Below, piece by piece: positions 20,446 through 33,800 of a DNA stretch of 64,000 nt. The translations under genes and the position numbers were made by a program. The notes beneath the pieces were generated by a model. It made no database searches. It was not told the DNA's origin and saw only the letters and a program-made list of their open reading frames with translations. The stretch's first letter is position 1, and each line of letters opens with the position of its first letter. The stretch is from Ascochyta rabiei (lineage: Eukaryota; Ascomycota; Dothideomycetes; Pleosporales; Didymellaceae), in the NCBI RefSeq assembly GCF_004011695.2, contig NC_082405.1, forward strand, positions 1,426,001-1,490,000, written 5' to 3'.

Positions 20446-22330
20446 TTTTAAACACCCCTAAGATAAGTACTATTAGATCCTGTGCTACCCCTAGTAACTC
20501 TACGTCTAGCGACAATAATATAGATATAACTGTTACTACTAGCACTATAAACGTTAATAAGCCTAACCTTTACTACAGAGATTATAGTAAGCTTAATAAC
20601 TAGCTTATACAGTAGGACCTCTTCTTTACCTTCTAAGGCAAGGAGGTTCCTAAGGCTAAATAAGTAGTCTTTGCAGCTAGCTATATACATAGCAAAGTAT
20701 CTACCTAGATTAATCCCTTTATACAGCAGTACTAAGCTAGCAAGGCCCTAGACAACATAGATAAATAGATAAAAGACTTTAACCTATTTAAAGAAAAGAT
20801 TAAGCTAATCCTTAGAGTCTCTAACAAACTACACATTGCTTAATACAACATTTAGAAGATTAGATAGGATAAGTTAGCTACTAACTACGCTGCAGAGTTT
20901 TAGCAGCTTGCTGCTGACACTAACTAGAATAACACTGCCCTAATTACTATGTTTTAATAAGGATTAAAGCCTAAGGTTAAGGAAGAACTTATGCGCACCA
21001 GCGTAAGCACAGAAACCATTAATAAGCTTATTAATACTGCTATTAATATTAACGTATAATTCTACAAACTTTAGTAAGAACTTTAAGATAATTCTAGAGC
21101 ATGTAATACTATTATTGCTACTAATAGGCTGCTACTAAGGAACTAGTAGCGTAACAACTTAAACTAAGGATAATAAGGAGGCTGTAATTAGCTAAATACT
21201 AGTTGTTGCATCTACAGCAACACTTAGAGTAGATACTACAGACCTAAAGCAATAGACCTCTTAAACCTTAACAAGGGACTACTAAAGCAATAGAATAAGA
21301 AGCCTAAGGGGGGTAACTAACACAGAGGCAGTAGGGACTGCTACAACTATACTAAACTAGGCTACTTTACTAAGAACTACTAGATAAATAAGGTTTACTG
21401 CTAGTTAAATGTACTTACCTGTAATTATAATAATATAGATGCTAGTAAATAGGAAATTTTTACTAATAACATATGACAACTGCTAGAGGATCTAGAGTCT
21501 AGTCTAGAGGATAATAACAACTGTATTGTACCTCTAATTTGTGTAGCAACACCTTACTAGGACGCCTAGGCAGGCAAAGAAACAGAGTACTACTCTAACA
21601 ATAACCAGCAAAAGAGGGATAACCTGCCAGACACCTTAGGACAAGAGCTTAATTAGATTAGCGCTCTACTTACACGCAAATAAGAACGCATAGCTTAACA
21701 ACACTAGAAGTGTAATAATAAAGAAGCCTACTACTAAATATGTTAAAAACTAATTAGTCCTATAGAATGACCTAAAATCAAAGAAATAACACTAGAACTC
21801 TAACAGCTTGTTTACTAGTTTAGAAAAGAAATTTATAATAGTAAATAGTTTACTAATAACCTAAAAGAATCTAAAGACTAGTTTTAGTATAAGTAAGAAA
21901 CATAGCTTAGCCTAGAACGTATGCAGAAGCAGAAAGAAGCACTACTAACAATTAGCCTACAACTACAGTATATCCTAGACTACTAAAACCTAAAATATAG
22001 AAACCTTACGTAGATAGTATATACTAAGGACAAATATATAATCTACTATAATAAGAAGCTTAGTGTAGGATAGTTCCTGGCACAACAAAGCCTCTTATAC
22101 AGTTAATAGTACTAGTGTTACAATAACCTGTGTGAACTTTATCTTATTAACAAACGCTAGAAAGCACACTTTTCTAGAAGAGATAACCTACAGGCTATAA
22201 TACAAATACAGCTAGTAGTTAACAGAAGTTACTTCAACACCTACTAGCAGAACAGCCTTAACACAGTTTATAAGGAGCATTGCAGTACTAAGGAGTTTAA
22301 AGGGTTTAGTAAAGAGGGGACTTTTTTAGG
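20446..22330 (+). pseudogene. G1 gag
   Basis: The leader TTTTAAACACCCCTAAGATA is shared with G2 and Y. The capsid frame runs through many RIP stops; recognisable pieces include DFNLFKEKIKLILRVSNKLH and LKPKVKEELMRTSVSTE. The zinc knuckle at 21339-21380 reads CYNYTKLGYFTKNY: two Cys and the His of CCHC have become Tyr, whereas G2 keeps the intact motif. After it come acidic and Gln-rich stretches and a coiled region up to about 22250. Confidence 0.8.
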
Positions 22331-25300
22331 CCAGCGCCTACAAGCCCTAGGGATTAATCTATTAATAGCATTAGGAACAATTACCTTATTAAGCTACCTA
22401 TTAAACTAAATAGGGTAGCCTTAACAGCACTCTTAGACTTAGGAGCATAAGTAAGTTATATATCTAGAACAGCAATATAGTAAGCTAGACTTAGATTATA
22501 TTATAAGGAGAATCCTTACTTACTCTAAGTAGCTAATAGAGAATTAATACTAGATAAACTGCGAATTATATTTAAAGTAATAGCAGCACCCCTACAGATA
22601 CAGGGGCACTATAAGGAAATAAACCTAGATGTCTTTACAAAGGCCACGCACAATATTATATTAGGACTCCTCTAGTTATAAAAGTATAACCTAAAGATAG
22701 ACTAGGCACAAGAAAGACTTTTATTAGAAGAATGTAAATACAGCACTAATATATCTACGCCTATACAGCGCACACAGCAGCTAGTAGATAAGAAGAAGAT
22801 TAACAATGTCTCTTTAACACATAAGATGTACTAAGATAGAGCAGTTAACTCTGTAGATGCTAAACGCCCTACAGATTACAAAGCAAGAGTTAAGAAGGAA
22901 AGAAGTGCACCTTCTACTATCTCTAATATGTACAGACAGTACATAGAGAAATTTAGAAAAGAGCTTACAGTAAAAGCCCTGCCTAATTATAAACCCTAGG
23001 ATTATAAGATTAAGCTCTAGGAAGGAAAGACACTAACTTTTAGGCTATTTTATTAGTTATTAGAAAAGGAACTTAAAGTACTTTATAAGTACATTAAGGA
23101 GAACCTTAAGAAGGGATTTATTAGAAGATTAGAGTTACCTGTAGGGTACCTAATTATATTTGTTCCTAAGAAAGATAGCAAGCTACAACCTTGTATTAAC
23201 TTTAGGAAGTTTAATAAAATTACTATTAAGAACTGCTACCTGCTTCTAAACATTATAGAGTTGCAGGACTAGCTAGTAGGAGCTTAGTACTTTACAGCGT
23301 TAGACCTATAAGGCGCATACAACCTTATACATATAAAGAAAGGAAAAGAATAGAAAATAGCATTTAGAACATAATATAGACTCTATAAGTAGCTAGTTAT
23401 GCTGTTTAGTCTAACAAACGCACTAGCAACGTGCTAGAAGTTAATTAACAACGTTCTAAGAGCACACCTTAACAGAACTATAGTAGCGTACCTAGACAAT
23501 ATCCTACTATACTTAAAAATACTAAATAAGCACAAACAACATGTTACAGAATTGCTAGAATGCCTAAGGCAGGTAGACCTACAGATTAAACCTAAAAAGT
23601 ATAAACAGTATAAGGAGGAAGTTAAATTCCTAGGGTATATTGTAGGACTATATAGAGTTAAGATTAGTCTAACAAAAGTAGAAGTAGTTAAGACCTAGCA
23701 GACGCTAAACACAGTTAAACAGATCTAGGAATTCTTAGGATTTGTTAACTCTAACTAACACTTTATTAAGGACTACTCTAAGATTGTAATCCTACTAACA
23801 AAGCTTGTGCAGAAGGATACAGTATTTAAGTAGGGATAAGAATAGAACAATGTGTTTAAGGCACTTAAGCAAGCCTGTATTACACCTCCTACGTTAATTA
23901 TATTTTATAGTAGTAAACTAATGCGTATAGAGACTAACACTTTAGATCTTACATTAGGCGTATATATTATATAAGAAAAGGATAGACTATAGCACCCTAT
24001 TACTTACTACTTATATAAGTTCTTAGGACCTAAAGAACGCTATAATATACACAATAAAGAATTAATTACAATTATATTAGCTCTAGAACATTAGCAACTA
24101 TATATAGAAAGCTGCTTAGAACTTACTATCTACACTAACTATAAGAACCTAGTATACTTTACCACTACTAAGGTCTTAAATTAATAACAAGTACGTTAGT
24201 CTAAGATACTTGGGTAATATAAATTTAAGATATTATATACGTTAGGCAAAGATAATAGTAGAGCTAACGCACTTAGCAGATAATATAACCTTACTAGAGA
24301 AAAAACAATAAACTAGTTTGCAGTACTAGAAATTAACAATAATAGGTTACTTATCTATTGCAGTAACTAAACAATATAATGCAAATTAAAAACAAACAGC
24401 GCATTACATTAGATGTACTAGAGGAACTTTAGAACAGATTTATAGCTAATTACTATAATAACTTACGATACAGACACCCTAGAATTACACGCGTAATAGA
24501 ACTTATTAAGTAATATCACAAGTTTAGCAATATAAAGGACAAGGTTAATAAGTACATTAAGAACTGTATTAATTGTTAGTAAAATAAACACAGTACACAC
24601 GCAAAATACAGAGATTTGTAAGTAATAGAGCCACTAACAGCACTATAGACAAACATTAGAATAGACTTTGTTACACAGCTACCTATTTTAAGAGACCTAG
24701 TAACTAGTTATAACTACAACTTTATCTTTATTATAGTTAACAGATTTACTAAGTATGCTAAAATATTACTATTTTAACATAGTTATACTGCAGAACAGCT
24801 TATATAAGTATTTATAGATTAATATATAAGGTATTATAGTATATTAGAATTAGTTATTAGCAATTAATATAAGCCCTTTATATGAAATTGCTAGACTACG
24901 CTCTTAGCAGCTATTAGTACTAAGAAGAAGCTTTTCACAGCCTATTATCTACAGACAGACAGATAGACTAAAAGAAAAAATTAGACTATAGAAACATACC
25001 TACAGATATTTAGCAGCTAGCAGTAAGACAACTAGGTCTAACTGTTACCTATAGCACAAATCGCATACAACAACAAATTATTAGAAGTAACAGGAGAATT
25101 ACTATTCTTCCTAAATTACAGGATGCACCTAAATCTCTTTACTAGAAGTCTAGACATACTAATTTAGACTAAATTAGCAATATCCTTAGTAGTAAGACTA
25201 AAAGAAGTATATAAAAAAGCACTATAAAATATTAGTAAGGCTTAAGAATAAGTAATCTTATTTGTTAACTAGAAAAGAAAAACAGCACCTTAGCTAAAAG

Positions 25301-25700
25301 AGGGGGATAAAGTCTATCTTCTTACAAAAGACCTTTACATATAAAGACTAACAAAATAACTAGACTATGTTAAAGTTAGACCCTTTTTTATTTCTAAGTA
25401 GATAAGCCTAGTTAACTATAGACTTAATCTACTTAAGGATATAAAGATCTATCTAGTGTTCAACATATCGCTATTAGAACCAGCTAACCCTAGAACGCCT
25501 ATCTAAGAAAACTTCTATTATTAAGCTAATAGTAAAGATAAATAGGAAGTAAAAAAAAATAGTAATATATAAGGGAATTAGCAACTACTAAAGGTATCTA
25601 GTTAAATAGTAAGGATATCTAGACTTAGAAAACACATAGGAACTACCTGCGTACCCTATAAGCTACTACTAATTAGTATATAAGTAGTATAATTTACTAC
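22331..25700 (+). pseudogene. G1 pol: protease, RT, RNase H, integrase, chromodomain
   Basis: The protease motif at 22436 reads LDLGA, where DSGA is expected (TCA to TTA). RT: KGFIRRLELPVGY, PKKDSKLQPCINFRKFN, and the catalytic motif AYLDNIL (23489-23500) with Asn for the second Asp. RNase H: SSKLMRIETNTLDLTLG, then SRANALSR at about 24250. Integrase: zinc region with YIKNCINC, then RIDFVTQL, and a core ending in AYYLQTDR. At about 25540-25640 a chromodomain-like piece (YLVK, GYLDLENT) follows after a frame change. Stops are frequent. It is a chromovirus by its C-terminal domain. Confidence 0.82.
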
Positions 25701-26262
25701 AGACTCTTTAATTAAACTAAGAGCACTCTAGGTAGCTAGTAAGGTATATATGCTAATAGACGCTGTAGAACAGTTAGAATTAACTTCCTTAGCTAGGTCT
25801 AACTTACTAGCCTTAACTATTCTATTTACTAAATATAGCGCCTTTTACTATATGCGCTTATTTGCCTGTTTTAGGATTTTCTTTTTACGTAATAATTGCG
25901 TAATTACAGTTATAAGAAGTAACTTATATACTTCTACCTTTTTCTTATACTCCTTATAAGTATTATCTAATAACACCTAAGACATGTTTATATATAGCTT
26001 ACTAGCCTTTATACACTTAGTATACTTTAAACCTTTTAGACTACCTGATATAATATAGCACTTATAGCTGCTAAAGAAATAATAATTATAAGGGACTTTA
26101 GTAGGTATATTAGCTTAATAGATTTCTAATATAAGATAGATATTGTAGGTGTATAAGAACATCTTAACTTACAGGTTACTAGATATAGGGATTATAGATT
26201 ATATAAAACTCTAACAGACAATTACGTAGTTTAAGAACAAACTAAAGAGGAAGAGGGGATAA
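25701..26262 (+). other. G1 3' region between pol and 3' LTR
   Basis: 562 bp without recognisable domain. A 69-codon open frame at 25750-25959 has no features and is probably chance. The stretch ends in the polypurine tract. Confidence 0.4.
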
Positions 26263-26745
26263 TGTTATAATCCTGTGCTAGGGCATAGCATAAACATAAG
26301 TACTAGCTAACTAAGACCCCTAACTCTGCCCTAAAGGAAGAAACAGTAGAGAAGGACAGAACAGAAAGGGTTATTATACAACTGCTTACTAATAAGTATA
26401 ATATACGTAACTACTTATTAATAAGCATAGTATAATATGCTTGTCTATAAGCACCCTTATGCATTTTATTAGACTAAATCTAGTTACTTATTAATTAGTA
26501 TTGTATCTGCTTAGTATATAGTTAGTAGGAATATAACCCTTATAGTTTGTGTTTAACCTTATTAATTAAGTTTGTCTTTAAAATCTTAACCTGCGCTTAA
26601 ACTAGACAGTCTACTCTGTACTATTTAGTGCACCCTATCTTTACAAGCTTTGCTTAGTTAATAACCCTAACTAATCTACTAGTACTTATCCCTAAGAACT
26701 AATAGAATTAGTGCTTACAGTCTTAAATAACGTACAACGTTAACA
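26263..26745 (+). repeat. 3' LTR of G1 with two palindromic units
   Basis: 483 bp. It aligns with the 5' LTR apart from the loss of one 30-bp unit and many C/T differences (GCACAGCACGAAC against GCATAGCATAAAC). Confidence 0.85.
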
Positions 26746-28154
26746 GAAACTATCTATAGTTTAGCTTAGATTCTTAGTATACACTGTATTAGTTATTACT
26801 ATATACTATCTATAATAAGTCTCTATATTATAGATTCCTAATATCTAGTTTATACTAGGGTTGTAGGCTAAGTAGTAGTAAAAGTAATATTAGTAAGGGT
26901 TGTTATTCCCTTATGCGCTGTAAGCTGCGCTATATCTCCCTTTTATACTAGTGTTAGTCTTTAGCCTCTTCTAGGTTATATAATGCTTGTCAGCATTTAT
27001 TAGTCTCTTATTTAACCTGCCAGATAAGCTAGTTAAATTCTAGAGTAAGTTCTTCTTCCTTAGATCCTACTATAGGTTAAATAAGTTCTTAATACATACA
27101 GGCGTACACATCTTCCTTAGCACAGCACTTATGCTGCTAGCGTTAGTGTTAGTAACATATAGTGTCTTATCTAATTTCTATAAGTATTTATCTAAAAGTA
27201 TCTAAAAGGTTATCTATCTTATGTTATTAGTCCTTTATCTCTTTATAGGGTTTGCTAATGTTATTAAGCATAGCTTGCTCCTTAGCAACCTTTCCTAGTT
27301 TGCGCTTAATAACTAGATGTTCCTTTCTATTAATACTAAAGTAGCTTATTCCTTATTAATAGAACAAGCCTTTATATTTCTTACTAACCTTAAGGCTTGT
27401 TCCTTCTACACAGCATTCTACTACGTAATACTATTAGTTACTATTAGTAAATAGTACTCCTTTACCTTCTGCAGTGTTACAGTAAGAGGTTACTGCACAA
27501 ATTAGAGGTTTAATGCATTTGTTATTATCCTTAGGACTAGACTCTAGGTCTTCTATAAGTTGTCCTATATTATTAGTAACTACTTCCTAGTTACTAGCAT
27601 CTGTAGTATTAATTTTGCAGGTAAGAATATTAAGCTGTTAAAGAAACTTGTTATTTATCTTACAGTCTCTTATAAAGTAGCCTAGTTTACTACAGTTATA
27701 GCAGTCCGTACTACTGTCCTTGTTAGAGTGGTGTCCTCCTCTACCCTTCCTTTTATTCTATCGTCTTAGTAGCAGTCCTTTGTTAAGGTCTAAGAGGTCT
27801 AAAGCCTCTAGTCTAAAGTACCTACTCTGTGTGTTATTATAGATGCATTAGCTAGTGTTAGGCTAGTAATATCCTCCTTATTGTCCTTAGTTTAGGTTAT
27901 TGCGCTACAGGTTATATAGAGGCAGGTAGTTATTTTTAATAACTATAACCTATGCCTGCAGATCTTCTTATAGTTCTAGTTATAGGTTATAGAGCTTAAT
28001 ATTAATAGATATAGACTTATTAATAAGTTTATATATAGACTTAGTACTAGCGCCAGTGCGTATTAGTTCCTCTTTAACCTTAGGCTTTAATCCTTATTTA
28101 TACATAGTTATTAATAAAGTATTATCCTATTCTATATTAGTAGTAAGTTACTAG
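26746..28154 (-). pseudogene. Y gag, central and C-terminal part
   Basis: The minus strand aligns with G1 gag. The zinc knuckle at 27662-27703 reads CYNCSKLGYFIRDC, with only the His changed to Tyr. At 28080-28020 the piece GLKPKVKEELIRTGAS-like matches the G1 capsid. The N-terminal part of this gag lies at 51615-52072, on the other side of G6. The left end at 26746 is where Y is cut against G1. Confidence 0.8.
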
Positions 28155-28320
28155 TGTAGCTGAGAATATTGCTTAATGCAAGAAGGTTGTTGTTTTTAAT
28201 AGCAAGCCCTAATAGCTTGCTGAGATTATCTAATATACCCTTCTAACAATCACATGCCTACAATCCCTAATAGCCCTTTAAGCCCTTGCTAGTTAACCTT
28301 GTACTTTTTACTCTACTACA
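28155..28320 (-). repeat. 3' LTR of G6
   Basis: 166 bp. It is more RIP-mutated than its partner at 51449-51614 (CTAATATACCCTTCTAACAA against CTGATATACCCTCCCAACAA). Confidence 0.88.
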
Positions 28321-28900
28321 CATCTCCCCTACCCTAAGAGCTTAGTTCCCTTAAGCTTACGCCTGCCTCTACCTGCTGTTCTACCCTTCTATAATTCCAC
28401 TGTCTGTCCTAGCAGGGAACCTACTTATCTTTACCTCTAAGCCTCTTTACTTTAAAACCTCCTAGCATTACCTAGCAATTTATTAGGCTGGTACTTAATA
28501 GTTTTTGTTTGCCTAACTATGTTTAGTTTAGTATTTAGGCATTTAAGCCTGTTATAACTAATTCCTAAAGCTCTATTAGTTTAGGAATCTAAGAAAGAAC
28601 CTTGTATAGGACCTAATCTGTTTACTATAACAGCTAAGGTAAGTCTAGGTGTCTATTGTTTGTTTGTCTAGTAAATCTTCTGCTTATGTGTTTGTTTGCC
28701 TACGATGTTAGAGGAGAGTAACCTAATAGCCTATTAGACGGTTTCAGAACCTATAACCCTTAGCCCTAGGCCTACTAGTTAGTAGGTTGTTTAGCCTGGT
28801 CTAGTAACCTACTGCCTTTTACTAGGTAATATCGCTCTTGCTAACATAATAATAAATAACCTTTACTAGCTTTAGGTTCCTTTAGGATAATATATCTAAG
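28321..28900. other. G6 3' region next to the LTR, coding sense unclear
   Basis: Both strands have fairly open frames (plus: YPKSLVPLSLRLPLPAVLPF near the LTR; minus: KVKRLRGKDK just before it). I cannot assign it. It includes the polypurine tract at the LTR border. Confidence 0.35.
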
Positions 28901-29479
28901 TATAATAGCTATAGGGGAGGTAGTAGCCAGGATCTATATAAGCAGCCCTAGATCTGCTCCTTCTCTTCCTTATTATCTTTAGCTTCTACTTAGTTAAACT
29001 TCTTAACTTCCTACTTCTTTTAACCTTTAACAACCTATTAGGCTTTTAGACTCTTATTTTAACCTCCTCTTTTGTTATATCTACCTTGTCTTTTAGATCT
29101 CTAGTTAAGCGTGGCAGTATTAGTAGCAGCAAGAAACTTCTACCTAGAGGTTAAGGCTGTATAGATTTTAGTATTAGCCTATCTAAAGCTTGTTGTCTTT
29201 CTCTATAGGAACAAGCTTAGCTTATTTATAAGACTCTTATTCCTTCTCTTTTTAACCCTAATAGGTTATTAATAGTTCTTCCTAGTTCTTCTTTTCCTAA
29301 ATAACAGTATAGACAGCACCTTAGCGCATAATATTACAGAAGCTCTTACAACAGCCCTTATTAGTAGGGCTAATCTTCCTCCTTTCCTCTATAATATTGC
29401 TGCTGCCTATGCACGCATCTGCTAGTTTAACGCTCTGCCTTTCAGGGAGAAATATTACATTAATTCTAACGCTATATAC
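28900..29479 (+). pseudogene. antisense ORF of G6, first part (unknown protein)
   Basis: Read on the plus strand, opposite to the G6 gag-pol. At about 29100-29330 one frame gives GSISSSKKLLPRG, IDFSISLSKACCLSL and KTLIPSLFNPNRLLIVLPSS. From about 29282 another gives NNSIDSTLAHNITEALTTAL, then PPFLYNIAAAYARIC, FNALPFREKYYINSNAI. Few stops occur, all at possible Gln codons. The frame reaches the G5 target site TATAC (29475-29479) and continues at 42853. It is not recognised as any gag, pol or env domain. The minus strand is also partly open here, so strand assignment is probable rather than certain. Confidence 0.42.
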
Positions 29480-29634
29480 TGTTATAGGCTTAGACCTTGT
29501 CTAAGCCTTAAGTAAGACAGGACAGTTACGTGCCCTACAGACATATTAGAAGGACAAGTAACGTGTTACCTCCTTAAGAGATACAATACTATATTAACCC
29601 TTATTACATCCTACCCTAAGGCTAGTCTATAACA
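29480..29634 (+). repeat. 5' LTR of G5
   Basis: 155 bp. It differs from the 3' LTR mainly by CpA-to-TpA changes (CTATATTAACC against CCATATCAACC). Confidence 0.92.
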
Positions 29635-30860
29635 TTTGTATCTCTTCTTCTAGAAGAACAGCTAGCACTTGTACTATGTTAGCTGGCTCCTAGAATAACC
29701 CCTTAGACAAATCTGTCTCGTTAACTCTTTAGGAATTTATAGCCTAGACGTTGCAGTTTATAATAAACTTACAGTAAGCTTTAACTACTACTAATAAGCG
29801 TATAGTATTGCTTAAATATAATAACTCTAATATACGCGCGTTTATAGAGTCTCTAGCACAAATAGCTAATGCCTGTACTAGACCTACGTCTACAGTCCTA
29901 TTGTTCTCCTTAGGAGTAACACTGTACCTATTAACGTCTACCCTAGCCCCTAACCTACCTTATAAAGCACTGTTTTTAGCGTCTACCTTAGGCCTATATG
30001 CCTCTATGTAGACGTCTACAGCCTATAGGAAACCCCTTCCTATAGGTAAGGTCTTTACTAGGGACAATTCCTCATTTAAGGTGTAGTAGGTTATAATAGA
30101 GTATAAGCTATAGGTAGACACGTCCTTTATTAGGGGGCTATAGGACATATTTACCTTTATATAGTCCTAGCTTAGTGCGTCTATATAATAAGATGTAGCT
30201 CTGTTCTATAAGATTAGGGGTACCTAAGGTGTATAGAGCCTAGAGGACCTCCTAGCATACCTAGAATTCTGCTACAGCAATAACTACAGCTAGGAACAGG
30301 CCTAGGCAAAACTAGAAAGCATCTGTTAGGGTCCTAACAAGTTGTTCTTAGACTTTTTTATCTAGTTTAAGCAGCTACTAGTGCAAAGTGGCGGCCTTTA
30401 CTAGGATAGAGAACAGCGCCTATTAAAGCTCTGCTAGGCTCTAAACGTAAACATCTGTAATATAGTAATAAACTAAGGAGTAACTTGTATAGATTATAAT
30501 GTGGCTGTTGCAGAGTATAAGTCTATTACTATAGATATTAAGACTATAGCTATAGAAAACTAGCTGCGCTACAGCCCTGCCTAGGCGCTGCCTAAGCGTA
30601 ATAGGGATAGTAATATTAAGATAACAGTTGTGTCTATAGTGCGTACTAGCGGCAGTGCTAAGTATAGAGGTTAGAAGTAGTCTGCTCCTAACTAGGCTAC
30701 GTAGGTTCCTAATAAGGTATTTTAGTAACGCTAGAAGGCTAACCTGTGTACCTGTTGCGGCAAAGAGGGACATATTTGCTAGAATTGCGCTAACGCAGTA
30801 GTAACTATAGTGCAGGTAGTAATAATCTTAGGTAAGAAAGAGGCTAGTTTATATAGGGGA
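29635..30860 (+). pseudogene. G5 gag
   Basis: One frame runs through the region. An uninterrupted 67-codon piece (29808-30011) includes SNIRAFIESLAQIANACTRP. Further capsid pieces are GLYASM, DVALFYKIRGT, LEDLLAYLEFCYSNNYS and NKLFLDFFI. The CCHC zinc knuckle at 30747-30788, CTCCGKEGHIC-stop-NC, keeps all four ligands; a single TAG lies between the His and the last Cys. Length and order are normal for a gypsy gag. Confidence 0.78.
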
Positions 30861-33800
30861 AACTAGCTGCTTCTAATATAAGTCTAAGTTAGGAGCGCTG
30901 TAGGAGTATATTAGTAGGGGAGACTACTAGTATAGGGGCATTATAGGCTGCTAGAGGAGCTATTATAGACTCTATAGACAAGCCCCTATTCTATATCCTA
31001 TTATTTATTAATAGGGTAATTTAGGCTAATATGCTAGTAGACTTAGGGTATAAATGCTTTAGTGTAGTACGTAATAACTTTACTGCGCGCTTAGGAGGAG
31101 ACTTTATTAAGGTGCTGCTATAACGCTTAGCATAAGCAGTAGGCACTAGTAGGAAGTCTGTAATCTCCTGTTTAGTCCTGTTTAGGTATAACCTAGATAG
31201 GTAGCACTTGCAGGCTATAGCCTACGTAGTGCTAGGTCTAAGCTAGGATGTTATTTTAGGGAAGCCCTAGCTTTAACATAAGGGCGTAGTATTAGACGTA
31301 AAAAAGGGCATACTAAAGATATAATAGGTAGGAAACCTTATAGTCTATAAGTCCTTATAGTATATAGTAAATGTTTATATAGCTCTTCTATTAGCAACTA
31401 AGTTTAATAAGACCCTAGCTAATAGACTTTAGGAGCATCTGCCTAGGGACTAGTTTGTCTCTATAAGCCTCTATAACATTACTAAAATCCTCTTAGTTTA
31501 ATCCCTAGGAGCGCAAGGGGCGGCGGAGGAGGTAGACCCTCTTCCCCCTAAGTTAGTCTAGTTTTAGGACCTATTAAATAAGAGTAAGGCCTCTAGCCTT
31601 CCCCTATATAGGGGCTGGATAGATTACTACATATAGTTGCAACGCAACTAGTCTAGAAAGGAGGAGCCTTTACCCTAGGGCCCTCTGTACAACATGCTAA
31701 GAGACTAGCTACTTAAGCTATAGAAGTAAGTGTTAGCACTAATAGATAAAGGGTAGATCTGCGCCTCCTCTTCCCTAGCAGGGGCCCTAGTCCTGCTAGT
31801 TAAAAAGTCCTCTAGCAGGTAGCGTATGTGCGTAGACTATTACAGACTTAATAGCATTATAATTACTAACTAGTACCTGCTTCCTCTTATTAAGAAGACG
31901 TTGCAGACACTAGGGGGTGCCTGCTAGTTCTCTAAGGTTAATGTCTGTGCAGCATTCTACTAGATTTGTGTTATAGAAGGAGATAAGCACCTTACTACGT
32001 TCTGCACTTATTTTAGGCTCTTTAAGTGGCTAGTCTGCCTGTTTAGCCTAGCTAAAGCACTAGCGTCCTTCTAGTGTTACATTAACAGCGTGCTTTAGGA
32101 GATATTAGGTAACTATACTACTGCGTACCTAGATAATGTCCTTGTTTACAGTAGCAGGTCTAGAATAGACTACTTTAGGAAGGTTAGTAGAGTTCTTACG
32201 CTCCTACGTAATATAGGGCTGTATTTAGATCCTAAGAAGTGCGTATTTGTAATAAAGGAGGTACACTACCTAAGATATATTATAGAAGCTAGAAAGGACA
32301 TATATCCTAATCCTAAGAAGGTTAAGGTTATCTGTAATTAGGAAGCCCTGCAGTCTTTGCACAGGGTCCGCAGTTTCCTAGGGTTTACTAACTTCTACTC
32401 AGACTTTATCCCAGCCTTCTCTAATATTACTGCCCTACTTAATTAACTTATAGGGAAGGATATCCTGTTCTAGTAGGGGCAGGAGGAGGACGTAGCGTTC
32501 TACTAGCTAAAGAACACATTTATAATAGAACTAGTCCTAGCCTAGTAGGACCCTAAGTAAGAGACACTACTAGAGGCAGACTACTCTAGTAAGGCGTTAG
32601 GTAGCTGCCTTTCTTAATAGTATAGGAAGGTGCTTTGCCCTATAGCATACTACTCTGCTATACTTATAATAGAATAATAGAACTACACTATTTATAACAA
32701 GGAGTTAACTGCTGTTATAAAGTGCCTAGGGGTCTAGGCAGCTAAATTAGGGTCTGTTGCTAGGCTGTTTACTATCCTAACTAACTACAAGAATCTTTAG
32801 TACTTTACTACAGCGCGCAGGCTAAGTAAGAGGCAGCACTACTAGGCAGAGGAGCTGTTATAGTTCTGTTTCTACCTTTGCTTCTGCCTAGGGCGCCTTA
32901 CAGCCTAACTAGATATGCTAAACTGCTAGAAACAGGACTATAATAGGAGGTTAGGGGGGGTCTATAGTATAATAACCCTAGTTTTAGTATTAGTAGTTAG
33001 TATACTAGGCTCTAGTATACCTCTACTTTTTATTAACGTATATATGCAATTACTATAGGATAAAGGTGTTTAGCAGGACGTAGAGCATATAGTGCGCCTG
33101 TCTACTATCTATAATAGGGCCTACTAGTTCCCTCCTAAGGCTAAGACTACTTAGTAAATTGCAGACTGCACGCTTAGTGCTTATAGCACACTGCTGTAGC
33201 GCAGGGTTACGTAGGTTCTACGTTAGAAGCTACTTATAACTATAACAATCTAAAGGGTATACAAATCTAACCTAACAGGCTATCTAGGTGCTAACACTAC
33301 ATTCTACACTGTTAGATGTAACTTCTACTAGGAGGGGATGTTATAGGACGTTTAGTGTTATATCTATAACTACTACTGTTTTAGTACGCATGTATCGCAG
33401 CGCCAACAGCAGGGCTTGCTCTAGCTATTGCCTATTACGAACTGTTTTTAGTCCTAGATTTTTAATAGACTTTATAGTTAACCTCCCTTAGGCTAATAAG
33501 GATGCACTGCGCTATCTCTTAGTTATTATAGATTATCTTTCTAAGTATGTACAGCTTAAGGCAATAACTTCTATAATATAGAATATTACGCTAAGGTCTT
33601 CTGCAATATATAGTAGTAGTTCTAGGGCTTTCCTAGCGCTATAATTACAGACCGCAGCTTAGACTAGCTGGGACATTTTTAGACACTGCTGTGTAGCCTT
33701 ATAGGGGTGGACTAGCTGCTCTCTACAGCCTATTACCTCTAGATAGACAGAGGGACAGAGCGTGCTAACTAAGAGGTGTAGGCAGTCCTATAGGTTATAG

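Larger units (their letters stand above)
19933..26745 (+). mobile_element. G1: Ty3/gypsy chromovirus with both LTRs, RIP-inactivated
   Basis: The 5' LTR 19933-20445 (513 bp) and the 3' LTR 26263-26745 (483 bp) start TGTTAC/TGTTAT and end TTAACA. The 3' LTR is preceded by the polypurine tract AGAGGAAGAGGGGATAA. Inside are gag with a ruined zinc knuckle, protease, RT, RNase H, integrase and a chromodomain-like end. The flanks do not match (ACAGT left, GAAAC right), and about 2.2 kb of the host element Y is missing at the site. Confidence 0.88.

Noticed and set aside
25750..25959. 69-codon open frame after the G1 chromodomain as a gene
   Set aside because: No domain and no counterpart checked in G2 or Y; the stretch is short enough for chance.
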